Shown: positions 21,297 through 33,060, counted from the stretch's first letter. The stretch is 64,000 nucleotides of DNA from Acorus gramineus (GCA_030737835.1 CM060849.1:4836001-4900000); one strand, 5' to 3'. The notes: generated from the letters alone by a model not told the origin. Translations and numbers: made by a program.

Positions 21297-23902
21297 TGTC
21301 ACGCCCCAGGGCGGCCATCCCCGATACGTGGCAAATATATATAATATCAGCAGTCCATACAGGAGATCAATAAAAGACTCTAAACAACATCGAAAATGAC
21401 AACACAATCAATAATGTAGCTGACATAATATATATACATATAGCGGAAGCTTAAACGACTGAGAAAGACATATTATAGACTAGAATACATAATCAACTGT
21501 CCTGTGAGAGCCAATATAAACAAAGACATCCATATACAAGTGTTGTGCCCAAGCACGGATAACAATACATACAAGCAAAGAAGGGGATGCTGATGGCCTC
21601 TCACTCGTAGAACCCAAAACGTGAACGCTGCTCCGCTACTGATGTGATGCCTCGGGGAGCTCCTCCTTCAGATCCGACTCAGTAACAACTGGAGGAAAAG
21701 AATATGCGAGGGGTGAGCCACACGCTCAGTGAATGGCATAATCTATGCAACACAACTCATATTAATTTTATAATAATTAAAGTCCCTAAACGGGAGTAAC
21801 TGTACAAGCTAGTGGGTCGTAACATCGCCGACCCACCCCACCCTCACCCTCACCCTTTAAGGGATGACATGGGCCTTTTGGGACAGACTAGACTGCTCTC
21901 CACCCTTGGTCCACCAGTAGCCTCTCCCTCGCGTAGCCTCTACCTGGTATACTCCCACGATCAGTACCCTCCGAACGCATCGGTGGTACCTACAGATGGG
22001 AGCCCTCTGTCAGGACAGCTTTCCCAACACCGGGGAGTCCCTACTCGGATCCAACGAAGGGGAGAAAACAGCCTACTCACACGGATACGATCCTCTTGGA
22101 TCCGTCGACAACGATTTCTAACACTACTAATGTCATGAATTCTCAAGAATTCCTCCAGGGCGCATAACTGAGATGCGGGGAAACATATATTATAATAACA
22201 AGGTTATAATATTTTCTAAGGCATGCTTATACCAACATAATCTCATTTTGATTTAATTAAATTAAACTAAATGGGAAACATGCATAGATCAAGGCTTTTC
22301 AAGCATGGGACATGGTGTCTAGACATGTATGGGCCTCTATACATGATACATGGATGTATATCCCTAGCATACAATATCTAATATGGCATGGTTACATCAT
22401 AGTAAAACATGCATTAACATAGTTTTTCATTGACACAAGTTAATATGCAATTATGGTGCCCCAGGGGAGGGCAATGCACGCCTACGTGCATCGAACGCCT
22501 CCCTACTGGGTTGGATTGACCCACTCACCGCAACCCGGGTCGTTGCGTGACCGTTCGCCAAGATCTGTAAGACATGGGCATTCAATATGGTGAGTAAACT
22601 ACACAAATATACATGAAATTTACTAGAAATACCAAATACTCGGACAAGCATGCATACGGACTCGCACGCATGCGAGCACACACGTACACACGCGAGTCCG
22701 AGTGCCCCGACACCCACCCAAACCCTCGGGCAGCCACACACATGGCCCCTCCGCACGAGCGCAGCCGCGCGCCCAGGCACATGCCCAGACGCACTGCCCC
22801 GCGCGCGCGCACGCTCGCACGCGCCCGCGCGCACCCCCGCTTGCGCCAGCGCCCGCGCGCCCTCGCGCGCCCACTCCTCGCGCACCCGCGCACTCGCGCG
22901 CACGCGCCCGCACGCGTCTGCGCTCGCACGCGCGCAGACAGCCCCCAACGCGCGCCCACTCTTCCCTAACCCCTTTTTAACCCTCCCCAACCCCTCACAC
23001 ACATTCTAACACATCTACCCAACATGCATGACCTCCCCAACCATCCCTAAGCCATAAAAACCAAGAAAAGAAGGGGAAAGGCTCACCTTGGGAGGGGAAA
23101 TGAAAGGGGGAGGTTCGGGGGCCCTCGACGCACCCGTGACCACCTCAACCACCACCACCACTACCACCACCTCCTCAGCCCTCCTCAGCCCTTCTTTGGC
23201 TGCAAATCAGGGGGGAAAAGTTCATGAAAGGGTACTTGAGAGAGAGGAGATCAACAACAATAACACTTACACAACCCTAGACTTGCACTTGCACCTTCTC
23301 CTTCTCTTCTCTTTGAGGAGATAATACAAACACTTGGGGGGGGGGGGAGATAGAAGAGAGAGCCAAGAAAGTGTAGACGTGTGAGTGGGAGAGAGAGAGG
23401 GAGAGTTATTTTGGCAAATAAATATCTAAAGGAGGGATAGAAATGACCTATTTATCCTTGACTAGAAATTCTGAGCATGCTTCACTATAACAGCCATAAC
23501 TTCCTCAATATAGCTCCGAATTGCACAATTCAAAGTCCGTTGGAAAGCCAAGAAGATTATCTACAACTTTCATGTTTATGCCACGATCAAATAATCCCTC
23601 CAGCTATTCCGAAATGTGAGATAAACATTGAACAGGGCTGCTGCCAGAATTTTTCATCCCCGGGGTATACTTGGAAAAATACCCATAACTTTTACTAGAG
23701 GAATCCAGTTGATCTAATTCTACTTTTGTATGAAAACTAACTCGAAACTGAGCATCTCATAATAAATCATATTTAAACCTCTTCATCTTGGATTTTAACA
23801 AAATCAAATCCAAATACGAAATTGGAAACACATAACTTCGAGGAGAAAAAATTATGTAGCCAAATTTTCAATCAGAGCGCTCCAAATGACACAGGCATAA
23901 CA
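21297..23902 (-). repeat. 5' LTR of element A
   Basis: 2,606 bp, TGTCACGCC...GGCATAACA on the plus strand. It contains the CCCTCACCCT tract (21,840), the CpG-rich block (22,640-22,960), a G run (23,336) and a pyrimidine-rich leader on the sense strand. Against the 3' LTR it shows scattered substitutions and small indels, older-looking than the pair in element E. Confidence 0.92.
22565..23086 (-). other. Predicted LTR leader intron (element A 5' LTR)
   Basis: Donor-like CAAG|GTGAGC at 23,086; acceptor-like TTACAG|ATCT at 22,565. The inverted repeat is ACTCGGAC 22,638-22,645 with GTCCGAGT 22,696-22,703. Length is 522 nt if used. Confidence 0.4.
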
Positions 23903-25564
23903 ATGCACTCGAGTCTTATCGTAGGGGAATATTAGGCAGGTGCTTGTTATTAACCCAGACTTAATCATACTGGATATTTCAATTAATATGATGGGAGTAG
24001 TATTACAATACTACCTAAGGCATGCCATATTCTATACATCCATACACATTACAGAAATACATGCCCATACTAGAGGGGCGCATGCGATACAGTCATTCAT
24101 ACATGGATACAATACATGTATATAAGCCTAGCATGCAAGATATCTAACATATTATAGATTAAGCATGGCCATACTACTTATCTACACAAGTAGTATAGCT
24201 AGGATGCCCTATCGATGCGCGACGCACGACTACGCGCGTCGAGCGCATCTCGAGAGGGGGGGGGGGATTGGATCAAACCACTCACCTCAACCCGGGACCT
24301 CGCGCATCCCATCCGACGAGATCCACAAGGTAAGGGCATCAAATTTGGTGAGTAACAACACATTATAACACTTAGAAATTACTAGAAATGCCTAAGACTT
24401 AGACATGCACACATACGGGCTCGCACGCATGCGAGCACGCACGTACGCACGCATGCCCAAGTGCCCCAGCACCTACCCGAGACCCTGGGCAGCCCCGCGC
24501 ATGCCCCAGCACGCGCACGCACGCGCGCGCGTGCACTGGCACCCTGCCGCATGCCCAGGCGCACGCCCAGACGCACTCCCCCCGCGCACCAGCGCACGCG
24601 CCGCCTGCGCCTGCTAGGGCCCCTCTGCGCGCGCACGCGCGCGGACAGACCCGCGCGCGCACCCAGCACCCTTTTAACCCCTTTAACCCCTCCCCCACAC
24701 TTCTCACTCACCCTAAACCAACTACCTAGCATGCATGACTTCCCCACAAACCCTAAGCCATGAAAAAACCAAGAAAAGAAGGGGAAGAGCTCACCTAGGG
24801 AGGGGGAATGAAGGGGGGAGATTCGGGGGCCCTCGATGCACCAGCAACCACCTCAACCACCACCACCACTACCACCACCTCCACAGCCCTCCTCAGCCTT
24901 CTTTGGCTGCAAATCAGGGGGGGGGAAGACATGAGAGGGTGCTTGAGAGAGGAGAAACCACAACAACAACACATGCACAAACACACACACCTTGCACTTC
25001 CTCCTTCACCTTCTCCTTCCTTTGCTTCTTCCTCCTCCTTCTCCACACACAAAGAGAGGAAAAAGAGACCAAGAGAGGGAGAGAAAGAGAGATCCACGAG
25101 TTGGGAGAGAGGGGGAGAGAGAGAAAGGGCAAAATGGTCATTTCCATGCCCAAATAGTGTTTAGGGGTGACCATAAGGGGGTGGTGAGGTTAGGGTTAGG
25201 CTCACCCTCACTCAACCACTTATTTTTGCTTTATTGGGAAGCGTGTGGAGAAGCACCACACACTCAAAAATATCTCGCCCACCGAAACCCAGTAACGGCC
25301 AAACCCGGATGCGATTCAGAACTGCATATTTTTCAAAACGTTACCGGAATTCGATAAAATTTTTATGGGTAGTACTAAACGGTACCAGGACCCATAATAT
25401 GCAATTAGATTTTCAATTAGAGTGCTCTAACTCCCGCAGGTGGCTAAAAGCCAAAATTTTAGCAACTCCGATCGAAAAATTAAAAGGCCCTGAATGACCC
25501 AAATGTGAGCAAGGCTTAACCGAAATGGCTCCAAATGACACAGGCATAACATTTAAAGGTCAAT

Positions 25565-25568
<4 letters not shown>

Positions 25569-25609
<41 letters not shown>

Positions 25610-25683
25610 AAGAAGAGAGAGGAAAACCAAGAGATTTGAACGAGCAGTGGGATGAACAACTCCAACTCCCCCCCCCCCCCCCT
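25569..25683. repeat. GA microsatellite and poly-C run
   Basis: About 18 GA units from 25,570 grade into GA-rich text, then a run of about 15 C near 25,668-25,682. This is flank of the TTTAA insertion site, part of the old background element. Confidence 0.85.
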
Positions 25684-25915
25684 ATTTTATAGCCTTAGCC
25701 GTGACCATCCCAAGTTCTGAGTGCCCGCTCCTAATTCCTTGTGGCCATTAATGCCGAATGAGCTAACGATGGCTCAGTAGCAATAAACGAGGGGATAGAC
25801 ATTAATCCTCCTTGGGAGTCCATGCCTCAGTCAACGAGCGAACTGATGGACAGATGATCTTAATTCCCCTTTGGAAGACTCGTCTCGACTGATGGACAGA
25901 TCTTAATGCGACAGG

Positions 25916-26700
25916 TGTCAGATCCCTCGAAACCCTACGAGCCGCCGCAATTCAATACGGTGGTGCACAAGGATACACAATTGATAATCACGACTAGACA
26001 TGCACCGCTTGACACGTGTCGTCTCAGGTATGCTTTTCTCCACCCAACAAGAATATCTTCAATCCCAATCGGATGGAAAAAAGGAAAATTTGTAGGGGGC
26101 TAAAATCAGGCCCACAAACTATGCTCCACGTACTACCAGCCCATGACCCAACTAGAGGGGGCCATGACCTGGATGTTCCATCGTATGTGGATTCGGTCCG
26201 TCAAACCCTCCATACCCGACGACAGAGCACAAATTCAAGTCAGTATTTCATAATTAAATTTTGAATAAAGGATCATCAACAACTGATTCTCTAAATCCTC
26301 ACAGATATATTAAATCTAGAGCTATCATTAAACTGATTATCTGAGATCACCACAATATATCCTAGATTTATAAAAATCACCAATTGATTCACAAGATCCC
26401 AACAAATTATGTGTATTTATCAAAGGATAATGGCAACAGATTCCACAAATCCCCCTAATAACACATAACCAATTCCCTAAATCTGAGATCTCTTCCCATC
26501 CGTTCAATGGGAGAGAGATCCACAGTGGATTCTAGAGCATCCATCAAAGTACTATAAATAGGAATCAATTCTCATTGTTGAGGTATGTGAAAATTCTTTT
26601 TACAAATCCCTAAATTGTGCATTTGACTGACTTGAGCGTCGGAGGGTTTTCTGTAGGTCACCCACAACCATGTTTCTGATGACGCTTGAGGAGAGGAATC
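25916..26700 (+). mobile_element. Probable Tat-type gypsy LTR relic
   Basis: The TATA box at 26,553-26,560 (ACTATAAATAGG) is followed 70-90 bp later by GACTTGAGCGTCGGAGGGTT (26,628-26,647) and a TGTAGGTCACC step. That combination is typical of the R/U5 region of plant Tat/Ogre-group LTRs. A possible 5' end is TGTCAGATCCC at 25,916. I cannot fix the 3' end; similarity to the leader ends near 26,700. Confidence 0.5.
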
Positions 26701-26910
26701 GCCGGCGACCCAGCAGAAGCCATCGGAAGAAGCGGAATGGACAGATCCTACCGACCCAAACCTATATTGCTATTTTTTGGTCCTCCACTTATCATCTTTA
26801 TCATGATTATCTTACTGATTATTGCCATACAAAGCATCACTGGATGCATAATTCAAAGTGGTATGATTATTATGAAATTTTTTTATTTTCACCTACCTAA
26901 TAGTAATGTA

Positions 26911-28034
26911 TGATTGTTTAAATAATCTGTTTTGTGCTTCTGAAAATGATATTGCATCAATCTATTACCATCTAGATAGAACATTTCAATACAGCGTCCT
27001 CTCATGGACCTACATCTAAAAAAAATTGTTATTGTGGGAAGAACGTGGTTTTAAAACAATTACAAATTGAATCTAATCTAGGGAGATTGTTATATATAAA
27101 GATGTAATTGTGAACTCCACTGGAATTAAAATTCATGCATGTGAAAAAATAGGGTGGAATCAGATTCCTACCCTTTGTAGTAATAATCTCAAATCCCACT
27201 AGGAATCCTAAATTAGATTACTATTACACCCTTTATAAATTAATTAAATTACTATTTACATCACTTCTAAAATAAAATAGTCTCATCTTTTTTTTACCCA
27301 CCTCCTGCTATCTGTTTTTTGGAGAGTTCATAATATTCAATTAATTTAAAAAAATTACTATTATTATGTGTTTAATTATATAATTGATTGTTTTATTTAT
27401 TTGCATTTGTTAAATATTTATAAAAATAATTACTCCTTTTTTATAATTATGATATTTTTAAATAACTAAATTTTACAAGTAGATGTATAATAGTAAGAAT
27501 ATTTTAGATATTTGAACTAAATTCCTTGTAGAAATCTATGTGTGAATCAAATACTGAAAATGATTCTTTGCATAAATCCACTAATGAACTAAAAATTTTG
27601 ATGGAATCTGGATTCTTAGTAAAATGATTCCTAGTAAAATGATTTCGGGTAAGTAAATCTATAAAAATAAAAATGACACGAACCAAACGGGGCCTTATGT
27701 TTGAAACGGAGGCTGAGTCTAATATGCAGAATGGTAAACTACAAACGTGCTACTGCATAAAAATAAAGCTACTGCGTCCTTTAAATTTAATCATAATTCA
27801 CATGTAGATGAAACTCTTCGAAAAGGTAGTCTCTTAGAGGCATCCGAAGCCACGGCTGCTGAACTGAAGGTGATGGTGAACAAGCAACAAAAGTTAGATT
27901 GCAAAGCTTGAAGGTGATATATTGAAGGTTATCCCCCATCCATGAAACATTAGCGATTTGAAATCATTTTTTGTGATTTTATCTCTTCATCTCAGTTCTG
28001 AAATCATGGAGAGCAAGGCTGGGGAGGGTGAGGG
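26911..28034. other. AT-rich non-coding stretch
   Basis: No open frame above background and no recognisable protein, RNA or terminal repeat. Short imperfect repeats of AGTAAAATGATTC occur near 27,620-27,650. Confidence 0.6.
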
Positions 28035-28042
28035 GTTCGGAG

Positions 28043-28511
28043 TAAGCATGTCAATTATCCGAAAAAAATTCGAATCCGATCCGAATTCGTATCCAAAAAA
28101 TGAGATCCAGAGTGCGGATATGGATATCAGTCTATCCGATCTGAAAAATATCTGTATCCGACGTATATTATAAAAATATATATATTTGTATTATATATTG
28201 CTCATATTGTTATCTTGTATAATTAATCACAATGATAATATATTATAATACTATTAAATTTTCAATGTATGATATCTGAAAGAGATAATAAATCTTAAAA
28301 TCTTAATTTTAATTTTGATGTTTCTCTAAAATATCACTTGATTATCCAAATTAATGTTAATATTAAAACATGTTAATTATCCAAAAAATATCCATATCCG
28401 ATACATATCCGAAGGAATCAAAATCCGAAAATTAATATCCGTATCCGAATCTGAAAGTTAGAATATGGATATTGCCATATTCGATTTGTATCTGTCCGAT
28501 TGACATACTTA
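28043..28511. mobile_element. hAT-like MITE, copy 1
   Basis: 469 bp with terminal inverted repeats TAAGCATGTCAA... and ...TTGACATACTTA, flanked by an 8-bp near-duplication GTTCGGAG / GTTAGGAG (28,035-28,042 and 28,512-28,519). Subterminal TATCCG motifs repeat at both ends and the middle is AT-rich. The related copy at 38,985 and a hAT element at 60,936 starting TAGGCCTGTCAA support the family. Non-coding. Confidence 0.85.
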
Positions 28512-30259
28512 GTTAGGAGTTGCTTCAAGAGGAGGTTGAGGGGGAGGGGGAGGGGGAGGGGGATGTCACGCCCCAGGGCGGCCAACCCCGGGACGCGGCA
28601 AATGTATATATATCATATCAGAAACCTACACAGGAGGTCAAATGCATATACTCTAAACCACAAATAAAATGACAACACATATCACAAATAGGGCTGACAT
28701 AATATATATACAATATAGCGGAAGCAAAAGACTGAATCTGTGAATAAACATTCTACAGACTCGATACTCAATCATACGTCCTGTGAGAGCCAATATACAC
28801 AAATACAACTGAACATATACAAACACGTGCTCAGCACGGAAATCCAATACATACAGCCAAGGAAAGGGATGCTGATAGCCTCTGGTACTCGCGGGACGTA
28901 GCGCTACTCCGCTACTAGAGAAATCCCTCGGAAAGCTCCAACTGCTGCTCCGGCTCCAGCTCAGGCTCAGTGACCACTGGGGAAAAACATGTGCGAGGGG
29001 TGAGCCACACGCTCAGTGAACAGCACAACCCACGCAACACAGACAATATTTACCAATATTCCATTATTTTATCCAGCCATCAATACATAACAACATAAAC
29101 CAGTGGTTCGTACTTCGCCGAACCACCACACCCTCACCCTCACCCATCCATGGGTGACATAGGATTTTGGGACTGATAATCATCTATTCACAAATCCAGT
29201 AGGTCGCTCATCGCCAACCCACTACACCCTCACCCTCACCCATCCATGGGTGACATAGGATTTTGGGACTGACTAGGCTGTTGGTCACCCTTGGTCCACC
29301 GATAGCTCTCCCTCCACTCCGTAGGCCGCCTGGTCTACTCCCACATTCAGCACAGTCCGAAACCAATCAGGAGGTGCCTACTAATGGGAGCCCTCTGTCA
29401 GGAAGGCCCTGTCTAACGTTGGGGGTAGCCTCTACCGGATCCAACGCAGGGAACAGAACAGCCTATCCATACGCATATGATCCACTCGGATCCGCCGATA
29501 ACACATCTCTACAACTCAAATGTCATGAATTCCTCTGAATTCAACCGGATGCATCTCCACGATGCGGGGAAACAGTACAATCAAAAGCAGTGTTGGAATA
29601 TCACTGGGGGAAAGAAACTCGGGAGGGCGGCGTGAGTTCCCGATACAGGGTACCCCGACAACCAAACAAGGAACACGGAGTACCCTAACACGGGTCTCAC
29701 CGCTGTCCTCGCAAGGTCCCTCCCCTATAATATTCACTACTCATGCTAATAATCATACAATCATACAACATTACTTATAATATTATTGGGACTAGAAACC
29801 TTGGGAGGGCAGCCTGAGGTCCCGATACAGGACATCCCGACAACCAAACAAGGAACACGGAGTACCCTAACACGGGTCTCAGCGTTGACCTCGCAAGGCT
29901 CCTCCCTATAATATTATCCTAAGGCATGCGATCTAACAGATACCAGCATTTAATTTAATAAATAAAACTAGTAGGACGCATGCATAGGCCGGGTTTCCTA
30001 GCATGTAAACAGGGGACATGCTGCATGGCTCATACGCATATCCTAAGGGTGCAAGTCCCTAACATGCAAAGACTAGGGAAGCATGCATTCTACACATAAT
30101 TCATACAAGCGTGGATTACATATTATTGCAGGTTAATATTTATCCAATGGCGCCCCAGGAGAGGTCGGTATACGCCCCAAGTGCGTACAACGCCTCTCTA
30201 CTGGGTTGGATTGTCCCACTCACCAGTATCGGGGTCGTCGCGCGACCGTCCGTCTAGAT

Positions 30260-31312
30260 CTGCAAGACAGACATTTAATATGGTGAGTTAAAATCCATAA
30301 ATACCACAAGAATATACATAAACTCACAACTTAAACTCCCAACACTCGGGCAAACGTGCATACGACCCGCACGCACGCTAGCCCGAGCACTCCGACAACC
30401 ACCCGCACGGCCGGCCACCACCCGCACGGCCACCCGACCGCCCGGACGCGCCGCCGCGCCTCAGCCCGCGCACTCCGCGCACCGCCCGGGGCTCCGCGCG
30501 TCCACCGAGCCCAGCCGCGGCAGCCCGCACGCGCCCCGCACGCCGTGCGCTGGCCCGCGAGCACCCCGCACGCCCCCGCGCGCGGCGCCTCGCCCCCGTG
30601 CACACCGTCCCTGCCTTGCCGCGACCCGCGCACGCCTCGCGCACGCCTCCTCGCCCCGCGCGCACCCCGCGCGCACCTCCGCCACCTCCTCCGCGCGCAC
30701 CTCGCGCGTCCAGCCCCTCCGGCAGCACCTCCGCGCGCACCTCGCGCGTCCAGCACCTCCGGCAGCACCTCCGCGCGCACCTCGCGCGACCTGCTCCACG
30801 CGCACCAGCCGCCCAGCTCGCCCAGCACCGGCCTCTGCTCGCCCAGCACCGGCCTCTGCTCGCCCAGCACCGGCCACTGCTCGCCCAGCACCGGCCAGCA
30901 CCTCCGCGCGCGCCCAGACCAGCGCCCAGACCAGCTCGCCATCAGCCCCTCGCGCACAGCACCACCCGAGCAGCTCGCACGCCTCGCACCGCCGGCACAG
31001 CACACCTGCACGACCAGCACAGCACGCCGCCCGCGCGCGCCAGCTCGCACGCCGCGCGCACGCGCGCCCGCGCACGCACGCGCGCATGACCGCGCGCGCC
31101 CAGCCTGCGCGCTGCTGCTGCTCTGCCTGCTGCCCGAGAACACCCCCCCCCCCCCTGCCGAGCGCCTCCAACCACCCCTCCCACTGCCCCGACCACTTCC
31201 ATCCACCTCCGACCACCCTCCGACGACCCCCACCGCCACCAACCACCTCCCAACCACAAAACTCTCCCCTAGCAATCATCTAGACAAGAAATGAGAGGGA
31301 AAAGAGGCTTAC
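30260..31312 (-). other. Predicted LTR leader intron (element E 3' LTR)
   Basis: Donor-like TCG|GTAAGC at 31,312 and acceptor-like TTGCAG|ATCT at 30,260 on the minus strand, enclosing 1,053 nt of mostly CpG-rich DNA. Confidence 0.4.
30688..30905. repeat. 40-bp and 21-bp tandem repeats in CpG-rich LTR block
   Basis: Three units of period 40 (CCGCGCGCACCTCGCGCG core at 30,691, 30,731 and 30,771), then four units of period 21 (CTCGCCCAGCACCGGCC core, about 30,816-30,899). The other LTR of the element has the same arrangement at 36,691-36,908. Confidence 0.9.
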
Positions 31313-31747
31313 CGAGGGGAGGGAGCGAAGTCCGGACGCTCTCCGCGCGCCGAAACCTTTCCCAAAGGCCTTCTCAAGCCCCGATCTATCACGGCCCTCG
31401 ATTTGGGTCGAAACAGAGGAGAGAGAGAGTCCAAGGTCGGGGATGATGAACAGTGATTTTAAATTTTTAGATTCCATTTATGTAATGTGCGACTTAAAAA
31501 TCCGGATACGCCCCGGAACTGCGAAATTTTTGCAAACGATGCCAGAATTCGATGAAATTTTCGTGGGAGGTCTAAAATGGCACCAGGACACCAAATATGC
31601 AGTTAGATTTTCAATCGGAGTCCTCTAACTCAGGACGATAGCTAACAGTCTGAAATTATGCGGTTCCGACAAAAACCCTAAAAATTTTTAAAACTGCCAG
31701 GACGCTCTAACGGTTACCAGCAGGTTAAAAGTGACACATATATAACA

Positions 31748-31763
31748 TTATTCCCCCCTTAGG
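31748..31763 (-). other. Polypurine tract of element E
   Basis: The minus strand reads CCTAAGGGGGGAATAA just before the 3' LTR. It sits after the GGGGACAAAATTTCC text characteristic of Tekay elements, and primes plus-strand DNA synthesis. Confidence 0.8.
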
Positions 31764-31794
31764 AAATTTTGTCCCCAAAATTCACCAAAAACAT

Positions 31795-31953
31795 CTAGGA
31801 GGGGAAAAGATGCGGATACGCGTCGAACCTGGCCTCCATGAGCTCCCAAGTGTCCTTAACACCGGAACGGTGCTGCCATCGCACCTCGACCAACTGGACG
31901 GTCTTGGTGCGGAACCTCCTCACGCGGCGGTCCATGATCACAATCTACTGCTC
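31795..31953 (-). pseudogene. Chromodomain end of Tekay pol
   Basis: From 31,935 the frame reads MDRRVRRFRTKTVQLVEVRW, then KDTWELMEARF and YPHLFPS, stopping at 31,797-31,795. This is the C-terminal chromodomain of chromovirus integrases (WEpattern TWE.., ending YPHLF), thought to direct insertion into marked chromatin. An in-frame TAG lies just upstream of the Met (QxIVI). The preceding integrase is absent: the next upstream match is RT/RNase H, so this is the edge of a large internal deletion. It identifies the family as a chromovirus. Confidence 0.8.
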
Positions 31954-31959
31954 CACGAA

Positions 31960-32318
31960 TGACTGTCCGGCTCAGAGACGAGCGGCTCGAACGGGATGAC
32001 GTGAGCAGGATCGCGGACACACCTTTTCCCAACTGCGAACCCACCACTCCAAGACGGAGAGGTAAGAATTGGCGCTGAGGTGAGCCTCCGAGTAAACTCC
32101 AGGAAGCTCTCCTCGCAAGACGGGGACCACTCGAACCGGACATCCTTTCGAGTAAGGCGGTTAAGAGGAACAGCTATCTTCGAGAGACCCTCGTCAAGCT
32201 TCCTGCAATAACCCTCCAACTCGGGAAGCTCCGAATCCTTGCGGGGTTCGACGGTCGGCGCCAATCTGACGCGACGAGCGTCTTGCCCGGGTCCACAGAT
32301 ATGCCTTCCAGAAAACAT
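31960..32318 (-). pseudogene. RT/RNase H remnant of element E
   Basis: Recognisable pieces are EGLSKIAVPLNRLTRKDVRF and [20 protein letters not shown], then PSWSGGFAV. They align with the RT connection/RNase H start seen in element A at 18,259-18,530. Frameshifts occur on both sides, and the catalytic FIDD motif is absent. The left end abuts the chromodomain fragment, the right end LTR-like DNA. Confidence 0.8.
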
Positions 32319-32372
32319 CAGCCCAAAAGGCCTTAACCTCTAACCAAACTCGCACTTGATCTCTCATCTATC

Positions 32373-33060
32373 TGATGCTTCCATGGTATCCCTTGCCTGG
32401 GAAAAGAAACCTCGGGAGGGCACCATGGAATCCCGATATAGGATACCCCGACAACCAAACAAGGAACACGAAGTACCCTAGCCCGGGTTCCAACGCCGAC
32501 CTCACAAGGCCCCTTAATCCAGAAAGGAACACTGGAAGAAGACATCATTTAAAAGAACACCACTAACTCCTCCGGATCACCTACATCTAGATGATCACCC
32601 AACGATGTCATTCAACATCCTTTGCAAGACCCGACCCAACATCATTGGGAACGATCCAACAGAAATTGGGTTACGAGCGACCCGCCTTCGCCTCATCCAC
32701 ACCCTCACTCCCGAAAGGAGACATTTTGGGACTTTGGGAGAGACTTAGACTGCTCTCTACCCCTGGTCCACCGCTAGCCTCTCCCCGCTCCGTAGCTCGC
32801 CTGGTCCTCTGACCGGGAGCCTGTCTAACGCCGGGGCTGTACTACGCGGATCCAACTAAGGGGAGAGCGATTCCACGCTCGCGACACCATTCAATAATCT
32901 CTTACCGGGTAGCCCCTACCTAGCATACTCCCAAATTCAGTACCCCTCCGACTGCATCGGCGGTACCTACTGATGGGAACTCACTGCCAGGACGGCTATA
33001 ACCCGGCTTCCTTAACCCAAACAACTGCTCTTGACACTCACTCATCCAGATACCCCACAC
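32373..33060 (-). repeat. LTR-derived segment inside the interior of element E
   Basis: It matches LTR interior text in the same orientation but rearranged: GATACCCCGACAACCAAACA (compare 5,360, 29,645), then CACCCTCAC with GGAGACATTTTGGGACTT, then GGCGGTACCTACTGATGGG and GGACGGCTATAACCCGGCTT (compare 2,680-2,725). LTR sequence has replaced part of pol between gag and the RT remnant. Confidence 0.7.

Larger units (their letters stand above)
3547..23902 (-). mobile_element. Element A: full-length, inactive Tekay-type Ty3/gypsy retrotransposon
   Basis: The element lies on the minus strand between ATGCA TSDs (3,542-3,546 and 23,903-23,907), inserted in the solo LTR above. The 5' LTR is 21,297-23,902. 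Next come a Met-tRNA primer site (21,281-21,291), gag-protease-RT (21,183 to 18,259), RNase H-integrase (10,633 to 9,393) and the 3' LTR (9,392 to 3,547). A truncated LTR splits the 3' LTR and a solo LTR carrying a CACTA element splits the RNase H region. The integrase C-terminus, any chromodomain and the polypurine tract are missing: integrase text runs straight into the 3' LTR. Clade assignment rests on RT/integrase motifs and on the related element E, which has a chromodomain. Confidence 0.92.
1482..25551 (-). mobile_element. Solo LTR (Tekay-like, minus), host of element A
   Basis: The plus-strand text starts TGTCACGCCCCAGGGCGGCC at 1,482 and ends ...GGCATAACA at 25,551, flanked by TTTAA at 1,477-1,481 and 25,552-25,556. 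Read on the minus strand it is TG...CA. Element A (3,547-23,902) interrupts it. Without A it is about 3.7 kb. No primer site or coding region is attached, so it is a solo LTR left by LTR-LTR recombination. It carries its own internal duplications (2,017-2,720) and a CpG-rich block (about 24,400-24,670). Its acceptor-like CAG, conserved in younger relatives, reads TGG here. Confidence 0.85.
28564..31747 (-). repeat. 3' LTR of element E
   Basis: 3,184 bp. By eye it is very similar to 34,577-37,751, with a few small indels and substitutions (for example in the 28,690-28,920 segment). It contains two CCCTCACCCT tracts, a CpG-rich block (30,350-31,130) and an inverted repeat CTCGGGC 30,345-30,351 / GCCCGAG 30,381-30,387. 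Confidence 0.95.

Noticed and set aside
24735-25174. Frames in the CT/GA-rich LTR leader
   Set aside because: Low-complexity Thr/His or Val-rich text over the leader of the old solo LTR; not conserved as protein between LTR copies.
30816-30899. CRISPR-like regular repeats (21-bp period)
   Set aside because: Direct tandem units without unique spacers in a plant LTR; no cas genes.
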